Of a stretch of 43,836 nt of DNA, positions 9,401-16,251 are shown in pieces. The position numbers and the translations under genes are program-made. Source of the DNA: Lachnospiraceae bacterium (lineage in GTDB: Bacteria; Bacillota; Clostridia; Lachnospirales; Lachnospiraceae); contig JAJQHQ010000074.1 in NCBI GenBank assembly GCA_021199655.1, positions 1 to 43,836 on the forward strand, in the 5' to 3' direction. The notes beneath the pieces are model-generated. The model ran no database searches. It worked only from the letters and a program-made list of their open reading frames with translations, and had not been told where the DNA came from. Position 1 is the stretch's first letter. Each line of letters opens with the position of its first letter.

Positions 9401-10504
9401 AAGCTGGCGATTACCTACACCGTGATCGGCGAAGTGACGGACACCGGCGTTCTGGAATACCGCGATGTGAAGATTCCGATGGATGAGGCTTACAAGGCAT
9501 GGACGGGTACGCTGGAAAAGGTGTTTAAGACGGATTCCGGCATCCCGACCGTCGGCGGCGGCCTGGACATCGACGGCAATCCGGCAAACGGCCCGAGAAG
9601 CTACTTCTTTGCGGGAAGAAAGGATTCCGGCGGAAGAATGACTGAAAAAGGCGTATGGCAGCTCGGTGAGGGCAATCTGTACGTCTGCAAACATAAGGTG
9701 GCGAAGCCGCGCGTGTTTATCCCGGTCTTTGCCGGTACAAACTGCGAATATGACAGCAAAAAGGCGTTTGAGCGCGCGGGAGCCGAGGTGGACGTGCAGG
9801 TGTTCCGCAACCTTTCCGCACAGGACATCCGCGAATCCGTGGATGTATTTGAGAAAGCAATCAGTCAGGCGCAGATCATCATGTTCCCGGGCGGGTTCTC
9901 GGCGGGCGATGAGCCGGACGGCTCCGCGAAGTTTTTCGCGACCGCGTTCCAGAACGCGAAGATTAAGGAAGCAGTAATGAAGCTTTTGAATGAACGCGAT
10001 GGTCTGGCACTGGGTATCTGCAATGGCTTCCAGGCGCTGATCAAGCTCGGTCTCGTGCCGAACGGCGAGATCACCGGGCAGACGGAGAATTCTCCGACGC
10101 TGACGTTTAATACGATCGGCCGCCATATCTCGAAGATGGTCTATACAAAGGTAGTCAGCAACAAGTCTCCCTGGCTGGCCGGTGCCGAACTGGGCGGCGT
10201 TTACACGAATCCTGCCTCTCACGGCGAGGGACGTTTTGTAGCGAGCAAGGAATGGCTGCTTCGCCTGTTTGGCAACGGACAGGTGGCGACGCAGTACTGC
10301 GACATCAACGGCAATGTAGACGTAAGCGATGAGATGTGGAACGTTAACGGTTCCTATTTCGCGATCGAGGGCATCACCAGCCCGGACGGCCGCGTGTTTG
10401 GCAAGATGGCGCATGCGGAACGCCGCGGAGAATCTGTGGCAGTCAATATTTACGGAGAACAGGATCTGAAGATCTTTGAGTCGGGCGTAAAATACTTTGC
10501 CTGA
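6431..10504 (+). CDS. purL: Phosphoribosylformylglycinamidine synthase, single-chain PurL
   Basis: This 1357-residue enzyme converts FGAR, glutamine and ATP to FGAM in purine synthesis. It carries the single-chain layout: an N-terminal PurS-like domain, synthetase domains with FKNETHNHPTEIEPFGGAAT (about 358-377) and GGKDSMSG (about 820), and a C-terminal class I glutamine amidotransferase with FPGGFSAGDEPDGSAK and the nucleophile in GICNGFQ. ATG 6431 has AGGAGG 7 nt upstream. Two Ala/Glu-rich inserts, at about residues 314-357 and 826-862, interrupt otherwise conserved stretches and are unusual for the family. They lie at surface-type junctions and the frame is intact, so the enzyme is probably functional. 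No purine riboswitch or PurR box was seen upstream. Confidence 0.95.
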   Translation: MSKVRRVYVEKKDSFAVAAKGLEHEIKSYLGVQGLKKVRELIRYDVENCSDAVFEEACRTVFSEPPVDDLYKEEFPLIEGERAFAVEYLPGQFDQRADSAEQCVKFLNEEEEPVIRSATVYVVSGELSDAEFEAIKHHCINPVDSREAGFEKPETLVAQFDEPADIATFEGFTSMEESALKELYDSLNLAMTFRDFLHIQNYFAGEEHRDPTVTEIRVLDTYWSDHCRHTTFSTEIQDVAFDDGFYRAPIEKTYEQYLADRKEIFKNREDKFPCLMDLATLAARKLKKEGKLDDQEESDEINACSIVVPVEIERSVCGANAADACSAAGEAQDTAGENTAASEAVNAQKTETTTEEWLVNFKNETHNHPTEIEPFGGAATCLGGAIRDPLSGRTYVYQAMRVTGAADPTAPASETLKGKLPQKKLVREAAHGYSSYGNQIGLATGYVKEVYHPNYVAKRMEIGAVMAAAPRSAVIRENSDPGDIIILLGGRTGRDGIGGATGSSKVHTQASIDVCGAEVQKGNAPTERKLQRLFRRPEASHLIKKCNDFGAGGVSVAIGELADGLRIDLDKVPKKYAGLDGTEIAISESQERMAVVVDPKDADEFMKYAAEENLEATKVAVVTEEPRLRLFWRGKEIVNISRAFLDTNGAHQETDVAVEMPSESEKYFVREDVGDVREKWLSTLADLNCCSQKGLVEMFDSSIGAGSVLMPYGGKYQMTETQAMVAKLPVMDGKTHAVTMMSYGFDPQLSSWSPYHGAIYAVTESIARIVANGGEADKIRFTFQEYFRRMTEDPKRWSQPFAALLGAYDAQIGYGLPAIGGKDSMSGSFTLADDAAQNAAANGGKDSAMQEAADGAAVDGSAASAQMREIDVPPTLVSFAVDVADDRTVITPELKKAGSRLVLLQIAKNEYDLPEYQQVLDQYRKFHQDIEAGNIISAYALDGNGLAAALTKMAFGNGLGFKIDHSVDERDLFTAGFGDIVAEVPDGAVGKLAITYTVIGEVTDTGVLEYRDVKIPMDEAYKAWTGTLEKVFKTDSGIPTVGGGLDIDGNPANGPRSYFFAGRKDSGGRMTEKGVWQLGEGNLYVCKHKVAKPRVFIPVFAGTNCEYDSKKAFERAGAEVDVQVFRNLSAQDIRESVDVFEKAISQAQIIMFPGGFSAGDEPDGSAKFFATAFQNAKIKEAVMKLLNERDGLALGICNGFQALIKLGLVPNGEITGQTENSPTLTFNTIGRHISKMVYTKVVSNKSPWLAGAELGGVYTNPASHGEGRFVASKEWLLRLFGNGQVATQYCDINGNVDVSDEMWNVNGSYFAIEGITSPDGRVFGKMAHAERRGESVAVNIYGEQDLKIFESGVKYFA

Positions 10505-10608
10505 AAAAACGCTTCGCGTTTGGACGACTCTGTGGAAGCGCCCCCTCGCAAAGCTCGGCGGCAGAACGAGCCGTCCATGAAAGAAACGCTTCGCGTTTGG
10601 ACGACTCT
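10505..10608 (+). repeat. Dispersed palindromic repeat, copy B (one and a third units)
   Basis: A partial unit (10505-10531) is followed by a full 77-nt unit (10532-10608). The unit begins TGGAAGCGCCCCCTCGC and ends with a hairpin whose arms are CGTCC/GGACG around AAACGC-TTC-GCGTTT. The full unit aligns with copy C at 11054-11131. It fills almost the whole gap between purL and the CapA-like gene. Confidence 0.75.
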
Positions 10609-10625
10609 AACGGTGGAAAAAACGA

Positions 10626-13600
10626 ATGAGAAAAAGGATAAAAGCAGACAGCGTAGATGAATTATTTGAAATCGTAAAAGCTGTGCAGAACGGAGAAGAT
10701 CCGGAAGAGTACGCGAAGCGGAAGCGTGAAGAAGCACGTGCGGCCGAACGGGCAGCCGAAGAAGCAGCGAAGCGGAAGCGTGAAGAAGCGCGTGCGGCCG
10801 AACGGGCAGCCGAAGAAGCTGCAAAGCGGGAGCGTGAAGAAGCACGGGCAGCAGAGCGGGCAGCCAGAGAAGCAGCGAAGCGGGAGCGGGAATCTGCCCT
10901 TGCGGAAGAGGAAAAAGCCGCTTATGAGGAAAATGCTCTTGAAGAGGATTTTGAGCAGCTGCTGGATGACGATTCGGAAGAAGAATTTGACGGCCTGAAA
11001 GAGGCACTGCTTAGGCTGAATGAATATCTGAACGCAGCGGGAAGTTTTCTGAGATGGAAGCGCCCCCTCGCCGGGGCTCGGCGGCAAGACGAATCGCCCA
11101 TGAAGAAACCGCTGCGCGGTGGGGCGATTCTAGAAAAAGGTCAGACAGCAAAGGAAGCGCTGACCGGATGGAAAGAAAGTGCCACGCAGAAGCTGTCGCA
11201 GATGCAGGAACAACGCAAAACGCAAAATCAGGAAAGCAGGGAACGAGCGGCGGAAGCAGAGCCGCCGGTGACCGAAACAAAATCATCTGTGGCTGAATCA
11301 AAACCATCGGCAGCTGAAAGACCGGATTTCGAAAAAAAGCCCCAGACAGCCGAAAATTCTGTGCCGGAAACGAGAGCAACAGGGATTACGGCAGACGGAG
11401 ACCGTACACATGAGCTTGGCCGTGTCCGTCTGGCAGATATTGGAAAAGAACCTGTCGGCAAAACGAAAAGGCGCTATGGAGCAAAATCCATTTCGGAAGA
11501 GTCCGAGACGATCGGGCAGCGAATTCTTCACAGCCTTCATATGGAACCGGGTAATTCAGATCAGGAACCGAGGGAAAAAGAAAAACCAGCACCGGTTTCA
11601 GATGAGATCAGTGCAGATTCCATCGATCTGGATACGGTCCAGATTCTGGACCGGCTGCTGGATGTACCGACGCAAAGCACAGGGAAACCGCCGCAGAATA
11701 CGAAAAATTTGACGAATGAAGCGACAGCTCCGGAAAAAAGTACAGCGGATAAGGCAGCGGTTTCGGGAGAGAATATTGCGGATAAAGCAGTCACTCCGGG
11801 AGAGGGCACAGCGGATAAAGCTGTTATTCCGGGAGAGAGCACAGTGGCCAAAACAGCTGCTTCGGGAGAGAACACGTCAGGCAAAGCGGCTCAGACCGGC
11901 ATTTCAACGGAAGGTTTGGTACCCCAGCCCGGAGACTCGACAGAAGGCCCGGCACTCCAGACCGGAGCATCCGCAGAAGGTTCGACACCCCAGACCGGCG
12001 CATCTGCAGAAGGTTCGGCGGCTCAGTCCGGCACCTCTGCAAACCGGGAAGCCGCCTCGGGAGTAGTTTCATCGGCAAATAGCGATACGGAAAGCGACAC
12101 GAATGGCAGTGCGGAAGGCGCTTCTGCTCAGGAAGAGTATTCTTCACCAGATCGGACAACACTGCAGTCAATACAGCAGTCGGTAAAAGAGACGCTTCGT
12201 ACGCTTCGCGGCTCGAAAATGCGTACAGCGGGGATCATCACGGCTGTGGCCGCGGTGCTCCTGATCATCGTTGTGGCCGGAACCATGCTGCACCGTTCCT
12301 CACAGCTTCAGGAAAAGCAGAAGTATGTCACCGCGGATGAGGGACTGACGGTTACGGTAGAGAACCAGCCGGCCGAATGGTGCAGTGTGTGCGAACTGGA
12401 AATGAAGGTTTCCGTAAAAGGCGGGACAATCTCCTCCATCGAGGTCGACGGCACAGCTGTGGAAGCGGACGATAAGGGCTATGTGACAGTGAGTGCGCAG
12501 AGCACACCGCTTGAAGTGACGGTAACGACGGAAGACGGGACCCTGCTGACCGCAGGCGTGGAGATTCCGATGCTGGATACAGACGCTCCTGTGGTCACGG
12601 CGGATCTCTACGGCGGGCAGATCACTCTGACGGCAACGGACAGCCGCTCCGGCGTGGCGCAGATCCGTTACGCGGTGGTCGAGGATGACGACTGGCTGCA
12701 GCTTCCGCAGTATCAGGATTATACGGATCCTATCCCCTACGAAGAAGACTGCATGTATTATTTTTACGCGGCCGACCAGGCCGGGAACTGCAGTGCGCCG
12801 GTCATTTCCAATATGGTGACCGCCGAATCCATCACCTTAAGCGAAAGCGAACTGACGCTGTATCCGGGGGGGACCGCTCAGATTGACGCGGAAGTGAACC
12901 CCTCGGGTGCGCTTTTGACAGATCTTCATTATGAGAGCTCCAATACCGATGTCGTCACCGTGAGCAGCGCAGGGCTGGTCACGGCTGTGGCGGAAGGCAG
13001 CGCCCTTATAAAAGTCACTGCGGACGGAGTAGACATGGCGACATGTTCCATCACTGTGGCGACCGAAGCGACCGTGACCATCAGCGCCATCGGAGACTGT
13101 ACTCTCGGTACATACAAGGGCTCGGTCACATCAACTAATTTTGACACCTATTATTCCATGTATGGCGCCACCTGGTTTTTCCAGAACGTCCGTGATATCC
13201 TCGCGAACGACGATATCACCTTCGCAAATCTGGAAGGTCCGCTGACGGATTCGACCGATGCCGCGGACAAAACCTACGCATTCAAAGGCGATCCCTCGTA
13301 TACGGAAATCCTGCAGGACGGTTCTGTTGAGGTGGTCACGCTCGCAAACAATCACAGCGGCGATTACGGCTCGCAGGGACTTTCCGATACCAAAGAAAAC
13401 CTGACCGCGGCCGGAATTGAATATTGCACGGGCGATACCATTGCATACCAGGAAGTGTCCGGAGTGAAGGTTGCGTGCATCGGCATCTATGAGCTGGCAG
13501 CGGGTCTGGATTGTGAGACTCAGGTGCGGGAGACGATCGCCGAGGCGCAGTCCGAAGGCGCGCAGCTGATCATCGTCGCCTTTCACTGGGGCACGGAAAA

Positions 13601-14003
13601 GGAAAATTATCCGGATGAGACCCAGCAGTCACTGGCACATACGGCAATCGACTGCGGCGCGGATCTGGTCATCGGCCATCATCCGCATGTCCTGCAGGGA
13701 ATCGAAAAATACAACGGCAAATATATCGTATACAGCCTCGGCAATTTCTGCTTCGGCGGCAATTCAAACCCTTCCGACAAGGATACGATGATCTTCCGGC
13801 AGACCTTTACGATCACCGCAGAAGGCGTGACGCTGGATGATGACATTGAGATCATCCCCTGCACACTGTCCTCGGCATCCGATTACAACGATTATCGGCC
13901 GACACCGGCGACTGGCACGGCGGCGGATGAAATCATGGAACGGATCAACGAATACAGTGCGGACTTCGGAGATATCACCTATACTGCCTCGACAGGGCTG
14001 TGA
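10626..14003 (+). CDS. CapA-family (PGA_cap) protein with long cytoplasmic N-terminus
   Basis: An 1125-residue single-pass membrane protein. Residues 34-90 are a charged coiled coil of near-identical units of the type EEARAAERAAEEAAKR. Residues 375-475 are degenerate 13-15-residue repeats rich in Ala, Gly, Thr and Ser. The membrane helix IITAVAAVLLIIVVAGTML lies at about 535. Outside it come a beta-rich region, a Big_2 Ig-like domain (about 737-812) and a C-terminal PGA_cap metallophosphatase-like domain with GDCTLG, NLEGPLT, LANNHSGDYG, FHWGTEKENYP, GHHPHVLQGIE and YSLGNF. CapA proteins act in polyglutamate or capsule synthesis or export. Usual members are about 400 residues, so the 530-residue cytoplasmic part is exceptional. 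No capB or capC neighbour is present. Only a weak GGTGG site precedes ATG 10626. A palindromic repeat encodes residues 143-169. Confidence 0.8.
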   Translation: MRKRIKADSVDELFEIVKAVQNGEDPEEYAKRKREEARAAERAAEEAAKRKREEARAAERAAEEAAKREREEARAAERAAREAAKRERESALAEEEKAAYEENALEEDFEQLLDDDSEEEFDGLKEALLRLNEYLNAAGSFLRWKRPLAGARRQDESPMKKPLRGGAILEKGQTAKEALTGWKESATQKLSQMQEQRKTQNQESRERAAEAEPPVTETKSSVAESKPSAAERPDFEKKPQTAENSVPETRATGITADGDRTHELGRVRLADIGKEPVGKTKRRYGAKSISEESETIGQRILHSLHMEPGNSDQEPREKEKPAPVSDEISADSIDLDTVQILDRLLDVPTQSTGKPPQNTKNLTNEATAPEKSTADKAAVSGENIADKAVTPGEGTADKAVIPGESTVAKTAASGENTSGKAAQTGISTEGLVPQPGDSTEGPALQTGASAEGSTPQTGASAEGSAAQSGTSANREAASGVVSSANSDTESDTNGSAEGASAQEEYSSPDRTTLQSIQQSVKETLRTLRGSKMRTAGIITAVAAVLLIIVVAGTMLHRSSQLQEKQKYVTADEGLTVTVENQPAEWCSVCELEMKVSVKGGTISSIEVDGTAVEADDKGYVTVSAQSTPLEVTVTTEDGTLLTAGVEIPMLDTDAPVVTADLYGGQITLTATDSRSGVAQIRYAVVEDDDWLQLPQYQDYTDPIPYEEDCMYYFYAADQAGNCSAPVISNMVTAESITLSESELTLYPGGTAQIDAEVNPSGALLTDLHYESSNTDVVTVSSAGLVTAVAEGSALIKVTADGVDMATCSITVATEATVTISAIGDCTLGTYKGSVTSTNFDTYYSMYGATWFFQNVRDILANDDITFANLEGPLTDSTDAADKTYAFKGDPSYTEILQDGSVEVVTLANNHSGDYGSQGLSDTKENLTAAGIEYCTGDTIAYQEVSGVKVACIGIYELAAGLDCETQVRETIAEAQSEGAQLIIVAFHWGTEKENYPDETQQSLAHTAIDCGADLVIGHHPHVLQGIEKYNGKYIVYSLGNFCFGGNSNPSDKDTMIFRQTFTITAEGVTLDDDIEIIPCTLSSASDYNDYRPTPATGTAADEIMERINEYSADFGDITYTASTGL
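11054..11131 (+). repeat. Dispersed palindromic repeat, copy C, inside a coding sequence
   Basis: A 78-nt unit aligned with copy B lies in frame inside the CapA-like gene and encodes roughly RWKRPLAGARRQDESPMKKP. Its hairpin arms are GAATCGCCC and GGGCGATTC around CCGC-TGC-GCGG. The arm sequence differs from copies A and B, but pairing is kept. Confidence 0.75.
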
Positions 14004-14082
14004 TATATCGTCCCGACGAGGCTGGGTGAAATACCGCCTCAACGGGTCTGTAATGCGACACGAATTGTTGCACACATATGAT

Positions 14083-14111
14083 TTGTGTTGAATGTCTATA
14101 ACCTGTATGAT
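14083..14111 (+). promoter_or_regulatory. Promoter of the RAYT-like gene
   Basis: TTGTGT (14083-14088), a 17-nt spacer and TATGAT (14106-14111). The downstream ORF starts at 14162 behind AAAGGAGG. Confidence 0.45.
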
Positions 14112-14161
14112 ACCATCTTCCAAAAGAGCGGCAGGAACGGCTCAAAAGGAGGAGAAGAAGT

Positions 14162-14653
14162 ATGAAACGGGTATCAAAAGAAAATCAGGTTTATTGCTAT
14201 ACAATGGAAGGAAGCAGCTGTCTGTTTGCGGATGAGAGAGACAAAAAGCATTTGCTTGATCTTGTCGAGGAAGTCCGGCAAAGAGACGGCTGGAGCCTGT
14301 ACGCATTCTGTGTGATGGATGACACGGCATACTTTGTGATCGGTTCAGCTCAGATCGATCAGGCTGTACGCGGGCTTCGCAGCGCAATCCTAAAGCAGCT
14401 GGAGCAGAGCGTTTACGTACAGAACCGCGGAAATACCAGTGTGAAGCTGTCAGGCCATATAAAGAAGCTGGGGACTTTTGTTCAGGTCGCCGACTGCTGC
14501 AGAGAGATACACCGAATCCCCCTGCGCGAAGGCTATGTGAGCAGCCTGGAGGATTACTGGTGGAGCAGCTATCCTGCCTATGCGGGTGTCCTCGGAGGAG
14601 AATACGTTAGTCCGAGGCTGTTGTTTCTATATAATAATGATAAAAACAATTAA
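14162..14653 (+). CDS. Degenerate REP-associated tyrosine transposase (Y1/RAYT-like), likely inactive
   Basis: The 163-residue product follows the Y1_Tnp/RAYT fold order along its length. An N-terminal beta strand is followed by ADERDKKHLLDLVEEV, then GWSLYAFCVMDDTAYFVIG, a helical stretch, and near the end EIHRIPLREGYVSSLEDYWWSSYPAYAG. This last part matches the family pattern YIHxNPVRAGLVxxPxDYxWSSYxAYxG. The catalytic HUH motif (normally MPNHVHLL) is replaced by MDDTAYFV at 52-59, and the Tyr of the YIHxNP motif is Glu (residue 115). It therefore should not cut DNA, and may be a domesticated DNA- or RNA-binding protein. The ribosome site AAAGGAGGAG supports ATG 14162 and suggests the gene is still expressed. 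Confidence 0.7.
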   Translation: MKRVSKENQVYCYTMEGSSCLFADERDKKHLLDLVEEVRQRDGWSLYAFCVMDDTAYFVIGSAQIDQAVRGLRSAILKQLEQSVYVQNRGNTSVKLSGHIKKLGTFVQVADCCREIHRIPLREGYVSSLEDYWWSSYPAYAGVLGGEYVSPRLLFLYNNDKNN

Positions 14654-14679
14654 AAAAACTTAAAAAAAACGAAAGGACG

Positions 14680-14708
14680 CTGACAAGGGAAGAAAAAAGT
14701 GATATGAT
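14680..14708 (+). promoter_or_regulatory. Promoter upstream of the PAP2 gene
   Basis: CTGACA (14680-14685), a 17-nt spacer, then TATGAT (14703-14708). Transcription would begin near 14715 and give a leader of about 110 nt before the PAP2 start. Confidence 0.65.
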
Positions 14709-14717
14709 GCCCTCGTA

Positions 14718-14747
14718 ATGGTGAGGATGTTGAACAGTTACCATTGA
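14718..14747 (+). CDS. Possible leader peptide 1 (MVRMLNSYH)
   Basis: A 9-codon frame starts within about 3 nt of the predicted transcription start and contains the 11-mer TGAACAGTTAC, read as LNSY. It lacks a Shine-Dalgarno and would be almost leaderless. Support comes only from its likeness to leader peptide 2 downstream. A strong hairpin GGCCGC-GTAT-GCGGCC (14758-14773) separates the two. Confidence 0.3.
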   Translation: MVRMLNSYH

Positions 14748-14791
14748 AAAAGAAAAAGGCCGCGTATGCGGCCGGTTAATAGAGGAGGGAC

Positions 14792-14830
14792 GTGACTGCG
14801 AAGGTACTGAACAGTTACGATGGGACATGA
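14792..14830 (+). CDS. Possible leader peptide 2 (GTG start, 12 codons) coupled to PAP2
   Basis: The frame reads (V)TAKVLNSYDGT and then TGA. AGGAGG ends only 3 nt before the GTG, which is close. Its stop overlaps the PAP2 start in an ATGA arrangement (14827-14830). PAP2 itself has no clear ribosome site, so translational coupling is plausible. The DNA shares TGAACAGTTAC and the encoded LNSY with the frame at 14718. Confidence 0.4.
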   Translation: MTAKVLNSYDGT

Positions 14831-15546
14831 ATATGCATAATTCCTTACACAGTTCTGTGTATAAGATCAAAGCGTGGTTTCGCAGATATCCGCTGATGAT
14901 CTCGGTATGCTATCTGATTTTTTACCTGGCGGCGTTCCAATGGCTTGAAGAGAACATCGTACCGAAGTATATTATCCAATGCAGGCTGGACGATCTGATC
15001 CCGTTCTGTGAGGTCTTTATCATCCCCTACATATTCTGGTTCCCGTACATTATCGGGACGTTTCTCTGGTTCAACCATCGGGGCTGGGATGATTACAAAA
15101 AGCTCTGTCAGATGATCTTTTCCGGCCTGACGATCTGTCTGGTCATCTATTACGTCTTTCCGACCGGACTGAATCTCCGGCTGGCTTCGCAGCCGCATGA
15201 GACCGGTGCGCTGTACAATCTCGTGGTGATGCTCCGCGCGATCGACACGCCGACCAACGTGTGTCCGTCCGTTCATGTGATGAATACCGTGATGGTCTTT
15301 CAGGCAGTCTGCGGTCTTGATAACCTCAAACACAGACGCCTCACGATAACCGTGCATTTTATCATTATGATACTGATCTGCGCGTCCACCGTCCTGCTGG
15401 ATCAGCATTCCGTCATCGACGTCGTGTGCGGTGCGCTGATGAGCTTTGCTGTCCATGGTCTGGTGTATAAGGTGGAATGGAAGCCGGAATTGCTCCGCAG
15501 AAAAGGCCGCGCAGGTTTGCGCAGAGTTTCTAAAAAAAGTGCTTGA
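14827..15546 (+). CDS. PAP2-superfamily membrane phosphatase
   Basis: This 239-residue protein has about five to six membrane helices and PAP2-type active-site motifs: CPSVHVMNTVMVF at about 144 (the PSxHxxN/S core with the proton-donor His) and DQHSVIDVVCG at about 192 (nucleophile His, assisting Asp). PAP2 enzymes dephosphorylate lipid phosphates such as phosphatidate or undecaprenyl pyrophosphate at the membrane. The short KYXXXXXXRP motif is not recognisable, as in the inositolphosphorylceramide-synthase-like subgroup. Substrate cannot be assigned. The gene is preceded by two tiny reading frames and followed by two tRNA genes. Confidence 0.75.
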   Translation: MNMHNSLHSSVYKIKAWFRRYPLMISVCYLIFYLAAFQWLEENIVPKYIIQCRLDDLIPFCEVFIIPYIFWFPYIIGTFLWFNHRGWDDYKKLCQMIFSGLTICLVIYYVFPTGLNLRLASQPHETGALYNLVVMLRAIDTPTNVCPSVHVMNTVMVFQAVCGLDNLKHRRLTITVHFIIMILICASTVLLDQHSVIDVVCGALMSFAVHGLVYKVEWKPELLRRKGRAGLRRVSKKSA

Positions 15547-15608
15547 CTTTACCTGCCGAACCGTATTATAATGGCAAAGCGGTCGTTCGAAGGACGGCTT
15601 GTGAGTAT

Positions 15609-15681
15609 GGGGTCTTAGCTCAGCTGGGAGAGCATCTGCCTTACAAGCAGAGGGTCATAGGTTCGAGCCCTATAGGCCCCA
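15609..15681 (+). tRNA. tRNA-Val (anticodon TAC)
   Basis: A full cloverleaf: acceptor GGGGTCT/AGGCCCC, D-arm GCTC..GAGC, anticodon stem TCTGC/GCAGA with loop CTTACAA, and T-arm with GGTTCGAGCC. The discriminator is A, and CCA is not encoded. Confidence 0.95.
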
Positions 15682-15766
15682 TAGAGAAAAAGAATAGTGG
15701 GCGGTTCATCACAGATCACAGATCACAGATCATGGATCACAGTGTTGCATCGTTTGCTATGTATAT

Positions 15767-15840
15767 GGCGGAATAGCTCAGCTGGCTAGAGCACACGGTT
15801 CATACCCGTGGTGTCGAGAGTTCAAGTCTCCCTTCCGCTA
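15767..15840 (+). tRNA. tRNA-Met (anticodon CAT)
   Basis: The acceptor GGCGGAA/TTCCGCT has a G-T first pair. The D-arm is GCTC..GAGC, the anticodon stem CACGG/CCGTG with loop TTCATAC, and the T-loop TTCAAGT. The discriminator is A, with no encoded CCA. The sequence looks like an elongator Met tRNA rather than an initiator, which normally has three G-C pairs in the anticodon stem. The tRNA end is next to an integrase remnant. Confidence 0.93.
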
Positions 15841-15848
15841 CGCTTGGA

Positions 15849-15896
15849 AATGCCAGGAAAGCCTTGATTTTAGCGGCTTTTCTGGTATTTTATTTT
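15849..15896 (+). terminator. Terminator of the tRNA operon
   Basis: CCAGGAAAGCC (15853-15863) pairs with GGCTTTTCTGG (15875-15885), followed by TATTTTATTTT. AATACC flanks also allow function in the reverse direction. Confidence 0.8.
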
Positions 15897-15907
15897 GCGG
15901 CTGAAAA

Positions 15908-15932
15908 CGAAATCTAATCATGCATCTAATCA
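15908..15932. repeat. Left boundary repeat of the small island (possible att or integrase arm site)
   Basis: CGAAATCTAATCA at 15908-15920 is repeated exactly at 19267-19279. A second TCTAATCA follows within this 25-bp stretch. The same octamer recurs in both orientations at 19149-19197. Confidence 0.5.
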
Positions 15933-15977
15933 AAGATCGAGTTTGTCGTCGAAAAAGACTCTCCACAGCGCTGCAGC

Positions 15978-16106
15978 TTAGAAATCGATCACACGGTCGA
16001 TCTCATCCAGCTTAGACTTGTCTGACGCCAGATCGTAGTGATAATATGCCTGAGTCGTCGCGATCTGCTTATGCCCCATCTGCTTCTGGATAAATGCGGA
16101 ATCTAC
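15978..16106 (-). pseudogene. C-terminal fragment of a tyrosine recombinase (phage-type integrase)
   Basis: The minus-strand frame ending at TAA 15980-15978 reads SAFIQKQMGHKQIATTQAYYHYDL and on to IDRVIDF. This is the C-terminal catalytic box of tyrosine integrases: the LGH-type motif with His, and the nucleophile Tyr in the AYYHY segment. Everything upstream of about 16106, including the Arg box I and the N-terminal domains, is gone and is replaced by unrelated AT-rich sequence leading to the toxin-antitoxin promoter. The fragment points toward tRNA-Met, the usual position for an integrase that used a nearby attachment site. Confidence 0.85.
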
Positions 16107-16175
16107 ATAAGGTTGGTAAAAAGGTATTGATACGGAGAAGCATTTTTGAAGAATATCTGCGGAAACATAGAAAAA

Positions 16176-16218
16176 ATCGTACGATATTATTGACTAAATC
16201 GTCCGATTCTGCTATGCT
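16176..16218 (+). promoter_or_regulatory. Autoregulated promoter of the Phd/PIN operon
   Basis: TTGACT (16190-16195), a 17-nt spacer and TATGCT (16213-16218). The palindrome ATCGTACGAT (16176-16185) lies just upstream and the near-palindrome AATCGTCCGATT (16197-16208) lies in the spacer. Paired operator half-sites of this kind fit repression by the antitoxin. Confidence 0.7.
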
Positions 16219-16251
16219 GATATTAGAAATAAACAGGAAGGAGGCTTTCAT

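Noticed and set aside
9062-10414. 450-codon open frame on the minus strand
   Set aside because: It is antisense to purL, has Arg/His-rich composition and no ribosome site; an artefact of GC-rich third positions.
14758-14773. GGCCGC-GTAT-GCGGCC hairpin as a terminator
   Set aside because: On the plus strand no T-run follows; the T-run is only on the minus strand, where no gene ends. Treated as leader structure.
15543-15776. 77-codon frame across tRNA-Val
   Set aside because: The frame is made by the tRNA gene itself.
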